Source: an uncultured Poribacteria bacterium
Lineage (GTDB): Bacteria; Poribacteria; WGA-4E; PCPOR2b
Length of the DNA stretch: 64,000 nt
Reading direction: 5' to 3'
NCBI GenBank assembly: GCA_958296125.1
Contig: OY282444.1
Span: forward strand, 186,001 to 250,000
A program made the position numbers and the translations under genes. Position 1 is the first letter of the stretch. Each line of letters opens with the position of its first letter. Positions 61,643-64,000 of this stretch are shown one piece after another. The notes beneath the pieces are model-generated. The model did not search any database. It was not told where the DNA came from and was given only the letters and a program-made list of their open reading frames with translations.

Positions 61643-61668
61643 CAGAATAAGGCTAAACCCGTATTCTG
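61643..61668. other. Hairpin between glcE and the Nudix gene
   Basis: CAGAATA / TATTCTG, perfect 7-bp arms around a 12-base loop, followed by ATTACGTTTT. It could be a weak terminator after glcE, but the T-run is set off by five bases, so I do not call it one. Confidence 0.35.
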
Positions 61669-61683
61669 ATTACGTTTTACGCA

Positions 61684-62256
61684 ATGTACATCACCCAAGA
61701 AATTCTAAATCGACTGGAACAGAAGTATGGTGTGCCACGCATCCTTCGCACTGCCTACACGATGAACCAACAAGCGTTTGACCTGCTCAAGTGGAGTATG
61801 CGACACGGACGGGCGCACGACGTAACTTTATTCATTTCCAAAGGTGATAAGATTGCCGTTATCCGAAAACCGAGTTATCCTCTCGATGTCTACCGTCCGC
61901 CCAGCGGTGGCGTTGAACGAGGGGAGGCCTTTGAAACAGGCGCGCGGCGCGAAGCCCATGAGGAAACAGGCTTAGAGGTTCAACTCCAGAAGTACCTCCT
62001 CAAAGTGTATGTTGACTTCTCTTTTGAGGGCGAAAAGGTGTTCTGGACATCTCATGTGTTTACTGCTCAGGCAATAGGTGGGCGTTTACAACCTATTGAT
62101 ACTAAAGAAATCGCTGACGCGCGCTGGGCAACTTTTGATGAGTTAAATACCAATCTTTTGAAAGCTCTGCAAGAGTCGGAATCTGCCGGTTTGAGATACC
62201 GTGCAGAGCTGCAAGCTGCAACTTTACAGCAATATAGGGAGGGTGAGGTGATATGA
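61684..62256 (+). CDS. Nudix hydrolase
   Basis: 190 residues. The Nudix box GGVERGEAFETGARREAHEE then TG is complete (Gx5Ex7REUxEExGU) near residue 80, with metal-binding Glu residues. An unusual N-terminal 45 residues precede the fold. Substrate (a nucleoside diphosphate derivative) is unknown. The stop lies 1 base before the PorX-like gene, so the two are co-translated. Confidence 0.9.
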   Translation: MYITQEILNRLEQKYGVPRILRTAYTMNQQAFDLLKWSMRHGRAHDVTLFISKGDKIAVIRKPSYPLDVYRPPSGGVERGEAFETGARREAHEETGLEVQLQKYLLKVYVDFSFEGEKVFWTSHVFTAQAIGGRLQPIDTKEIADARWATFDELNTNLLKALQESESAGLRYRAELQAATLQQYREGEVI

Positions 62257-62257
62257 A

Positions 62258-63820
62258 ATGCAAGCACAAACAAGGAGGATTTTGTGGATTGATGATGAGA
62301 TTAACAGGTTAGAAACACACATTCTATTTTTGGAACAAAAGGGCTATCAGATTACGCCTGCGATAAAGGGTGCTGATGGGTTATCACTGTTGCAGGAAAA
62401 AACTTACGACGCGGTCCTAATCAACCATATCATGCCCGATATGGATGGGATGCGTCTGCTTTCGGCAATCAAGAAGCGATACCCCCATTTACCGGTGGTT
62501 GTGGTAACCGAAAGCGAGCAACGGGAGATTATGAATGAGGCAATTATCCATCGTGTTGATGACTTTTTAATGAAACCGTTGAATCCAAAACAGATTGCCT
62601 CACAACTGGCATTCCTCCTGGAATATGATGCCGTTAAAGAAGATTACACCGCTCAAGAATATGTTATTGACTTTAACAAGCGAAGCGCATTAAAACAGGA
62701 GGAAGTCGATTGGAAAACATGGATTGATATTTACACCCAGCTCGCGGAGTGGGATCTGCGCCTAGATGAGCTTGACATTGCCGATAACTTACGTGAAACA
62801 CACAGGTTGGAAAAACAGGAATGTAACGCCCTATTTGCCCGCTATGTTGAAGAGAACTATTCTGATTGGTTGGTTGGTCAGGATTCTCCTGTGTTATCGG
62901 TAGATTTGCTTTACAAACATGTCATTCCAGAGATACAGGTTGGCAAGCAGGTATTCTTTATGGTGATGGACTGCATGCGGCTGGATCACTGGCTAAAAAT
63001 TAAGCCCCTCCTAGACCCATACTTTCAGATTACCACACACTATCACTACTCAATTTTGCCAACGGCAACGAACTACTCGCGGAACTCGATTTTCAGCGGT
63101 CTGTTTCCGTTGGAGTTTGCACAACGCTATCCCGATTTATGGGTAGAAACTGATGATGAGAACACCAGTGTCAATCGCTATGAAAAAGATTTGATGCGAT
63201 TCCAACTAGAGAGGCACGGTATTCATCTCAAACCCACGCCGCACTATTTTAAGATCTTTGATGGGCGCGGGGAAATGGAGTATCTACAGTGGATTAGCAG
63301 TGTCAAACGCATCAGTTTAGCAGCAGTCGTCGTTGGTTTTATCGATCGCCTGACGCATAAACGCTCTGAAATCGCCTTGCTTAAACAACTCATTCCTGAT
63401 GAGACTGCGTTTCGCACATTTGTGCGAGGCTGGTTTCAGCATTCTGGGTTGTATAAGATTTTGAAGTTGTTGGCAGATCGAGGCGTTACGGTCATTTTAA
63501 CGACGGATCACGGCTCAATCTTGTGTCAGCATGCAGCGAAGGTTTCAGGTGACAGACCTGCAACGAATGGGCTTCGATTCAAGGTCGGCGGTGAGCTGAT
63601 ATGTAATGAAGAAACCGGGTTGAGGATTACCCAGCCAGAACAGTACATGCTGCCCGATGTGGCTTACGAAAAAAATTACGCCCTTGCCAAAGAGGACTAT
63701 TACTTCGTTTATCCAAACCAGTTTCACGACTATAAGCACCAGTTTAACGGAGGATTCCAGCACGGCGGCATCTCAATGGAGGAGATGATTTTACCCTGTG
63801 CTATCCTTGAACCGAAGTAA
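62258..63820 (+). CDS. porX: PorX-like response regulator with PglZ domain
   Basis: 520 residues. Receiver domain 1-120: acidic Asp12-Asp13 (LWIDDE), Thr84 and Lys106 (FLMKPL), but the phosphoacceptor site is Asn56 (VLINHIMPDMDG), codon AAC. Helical linker 130-220. PglZ/alkaline-phosphatase-like domain from about 230: MVMDCMRLDHW, catalytic-Thr region LPTATNYSRNSIFSGLFP, ILTTDHGSI and QHGGISMEEMI with metal-binding His/Asp. In Bacteroidetes PorX controls the type IX secretion system and hydrolyses oligonucleotides. Here phosphorylation on Asp appears impossible. No partner kinase is in view. Confidence 0.9.
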   Translation: MQAQTRRILWIDDEINRLETHILFLEQKGYQITPAIKGADGLSLLQEKTYDAVLINHIMPDMDGMRLLSAIKKRYPHLPVVVVTESEQREIMNEAIIHRVDDFLMKPLNPKQIASQLAFLLEYDAVKEDYTAQEYVIDFNKRSALKQEEVDWKTWIDIYTQLAEWDLRLDELDIADNLRETHRLEKQECNALFARYVEENYSDWLVGQDSPVLSVDLLYKHVIPEIQVGKQVFFMVMDCMRLDHWLKIKPLLDPYFQITTHYHYSILPTATNYSRNSIFSGLFPLEFAQRYPDLWVETDDENTSVNRYEKDLMRFQLERHGIHLKPTPHYFKIFDGRGEMEYLQWISSVKRISLAAVVVGFIDRLTHKRSEIALLKQLIPDETAFRTFVRGWFQHSGLYKILKLLADRGVTVILTTDHGSILCQHAAKVSGDRPATNGLRFKVGGELICNEETGLRITQPEQYMLPDVAYEKNYALAKEDYYFVYPNQFHDYKHQFNGGFQHGGISMEEMILPCAILEPK

Positions 63821-63849
63821 GTGTGCAACCTGATGTGACGTTATATCTG

Positions 63850-63915
63850 CGCGGATTGTGGATGTCGAGCAAATAGGGTGTCCGCAACCCGCGATTGATT
63901 TTCTCTCTTTTTCCT
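63850..63915 (+). terminator. Possible terminator after the PorX-like gene
   Basis: CGCGGATTGTGGA (63850-63862) pairs with TCCGCAACCCGCG (63881-63893) in 12 of 13 positions, one by G-U, around an 18-base loop. A T-rich tract (GATTTTCTCTCTTTTTC) follows. Loop is long, so confidence is moderate. Confidence 0.45.
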
Positions 63916-63951
63916 GCCCCTTTGCCCCCTCCTTGCAAATATGGAAAGGTT

Positions 63952-63978
63952 TTGACATCCGGGAAAATTATATATGAT
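63952..63978 (+). promoter_or_regulatory. Possible promoter for a gene beyond the window
   Basis: TTGACA (63952-63957) and TATGAT (63973-63978) separated by 15 bases, two short of ideal. It lies after the likely terminator, so it may start the next transcription unit. Confidence 0.5.
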
Positions 63979-64000
63979 AAGCAAATCAGTTGTTCGCCCT

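Noticed and set aside
62258-63820. PglZ domain as a sign of a BREX defence system
   Set aside because: The domain is fused to a receiver domain as in PorX, and no brxC, pglX or brxL gene is adjacent.

Overview
The window reads as chromosomal DNA of an uncultured Gram-negative bacterium. Outer-membrane and glycan features point that way: a DUF5916-type beta-barrel with a signal peptide, heptosyltransferase-like and Wzx-like genes, and a sulfotransferase. The mix of PhyH dioxygenase, Gfo/Idh/MocA dehydrogenases, enolase-superfamily enzyme, CBM9-like proteins, CocE hydrolase and PorX-like PglZ regulator resembles genomes of Candidatus Poribacteria and relatives. That taxon is inferred from gene content, not from a marker gene. 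No rRNA, CRISPR array, intact insertion sequence or prophage was seen.

Layout. 1-3300: a decayed restriction/defence patch on the minus strand (truncated methyltransferase start with a damaged catalytic motif, type I R-like nuclease domain, AlbA_2 fragment, methyltransferase-HNH fusion, GIY-YIG protein). 3466-9756: serS, a tRNA Asp-Val-Asp cluster with clear promoter and terminator, a PhnY/PhnZ-like pair for oxidative phosphonate cleavage, a YdjM-like protein coupled to an atypical phosphofructokinase, and a J-domain protein. 9876-13717: FG-GAP protein and two glycosyltransferases. 13826-25738: queC followed by a long, tightly coupled surface-glycan operon whose wlbA-like dehydrogenase has lost its middle.

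25781-33970: nadD-yacG-yqeK-rsfS-argS housekeeping block with an embedded HTTM remnant, then a DCC protein, enolase-superfamily enzyme, CBM9-like protein and CocE hydrolase. 34018-38513: an Eco57I-type restriction-modification gene translationally coupled to a membrane-anchored coiled-coil protein that has been tandemly duplicated together with the 3' end of the R-M gene. 38642-42016: pdhABC-like 2-oxoacid dehydrogenase genes behind a palindromic operator; the E2 carries two nearly identical subunit-binding domains. 42268-44001: a large unrecognised protein. 44425-52969: a catabolic block (amidohydrolase, outer-membrane DUF5916 protein, alpha/beta hydrolase, two Gfo/Idh/MocA proteins, two SDR-type dehydrogenases).

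53036-56084: a second, apparently intact restriction island (HNH endonuclease with a PHKPLLLL-type N-terminal domain, PD-(D/E)XK-like protein, DNA methyltransferase). 56376-63820: iscS-like desulfurase and Mrp ATPase, glcD/glcE-like oxidase subunits without glcF in the window, a Nudix hydrolase, and a PorX-like response regulator whose phosphoacceptor Asp is Asn. Main points for follow-up: the R-M/coiled-coil duplication, the PorX Asn receiver, the phosphofructokinase with rewritten active-site motifs, the phosphonate pair, the GC-rich palindromes inserted in frame in coding sequences, and several internally deleted genes.
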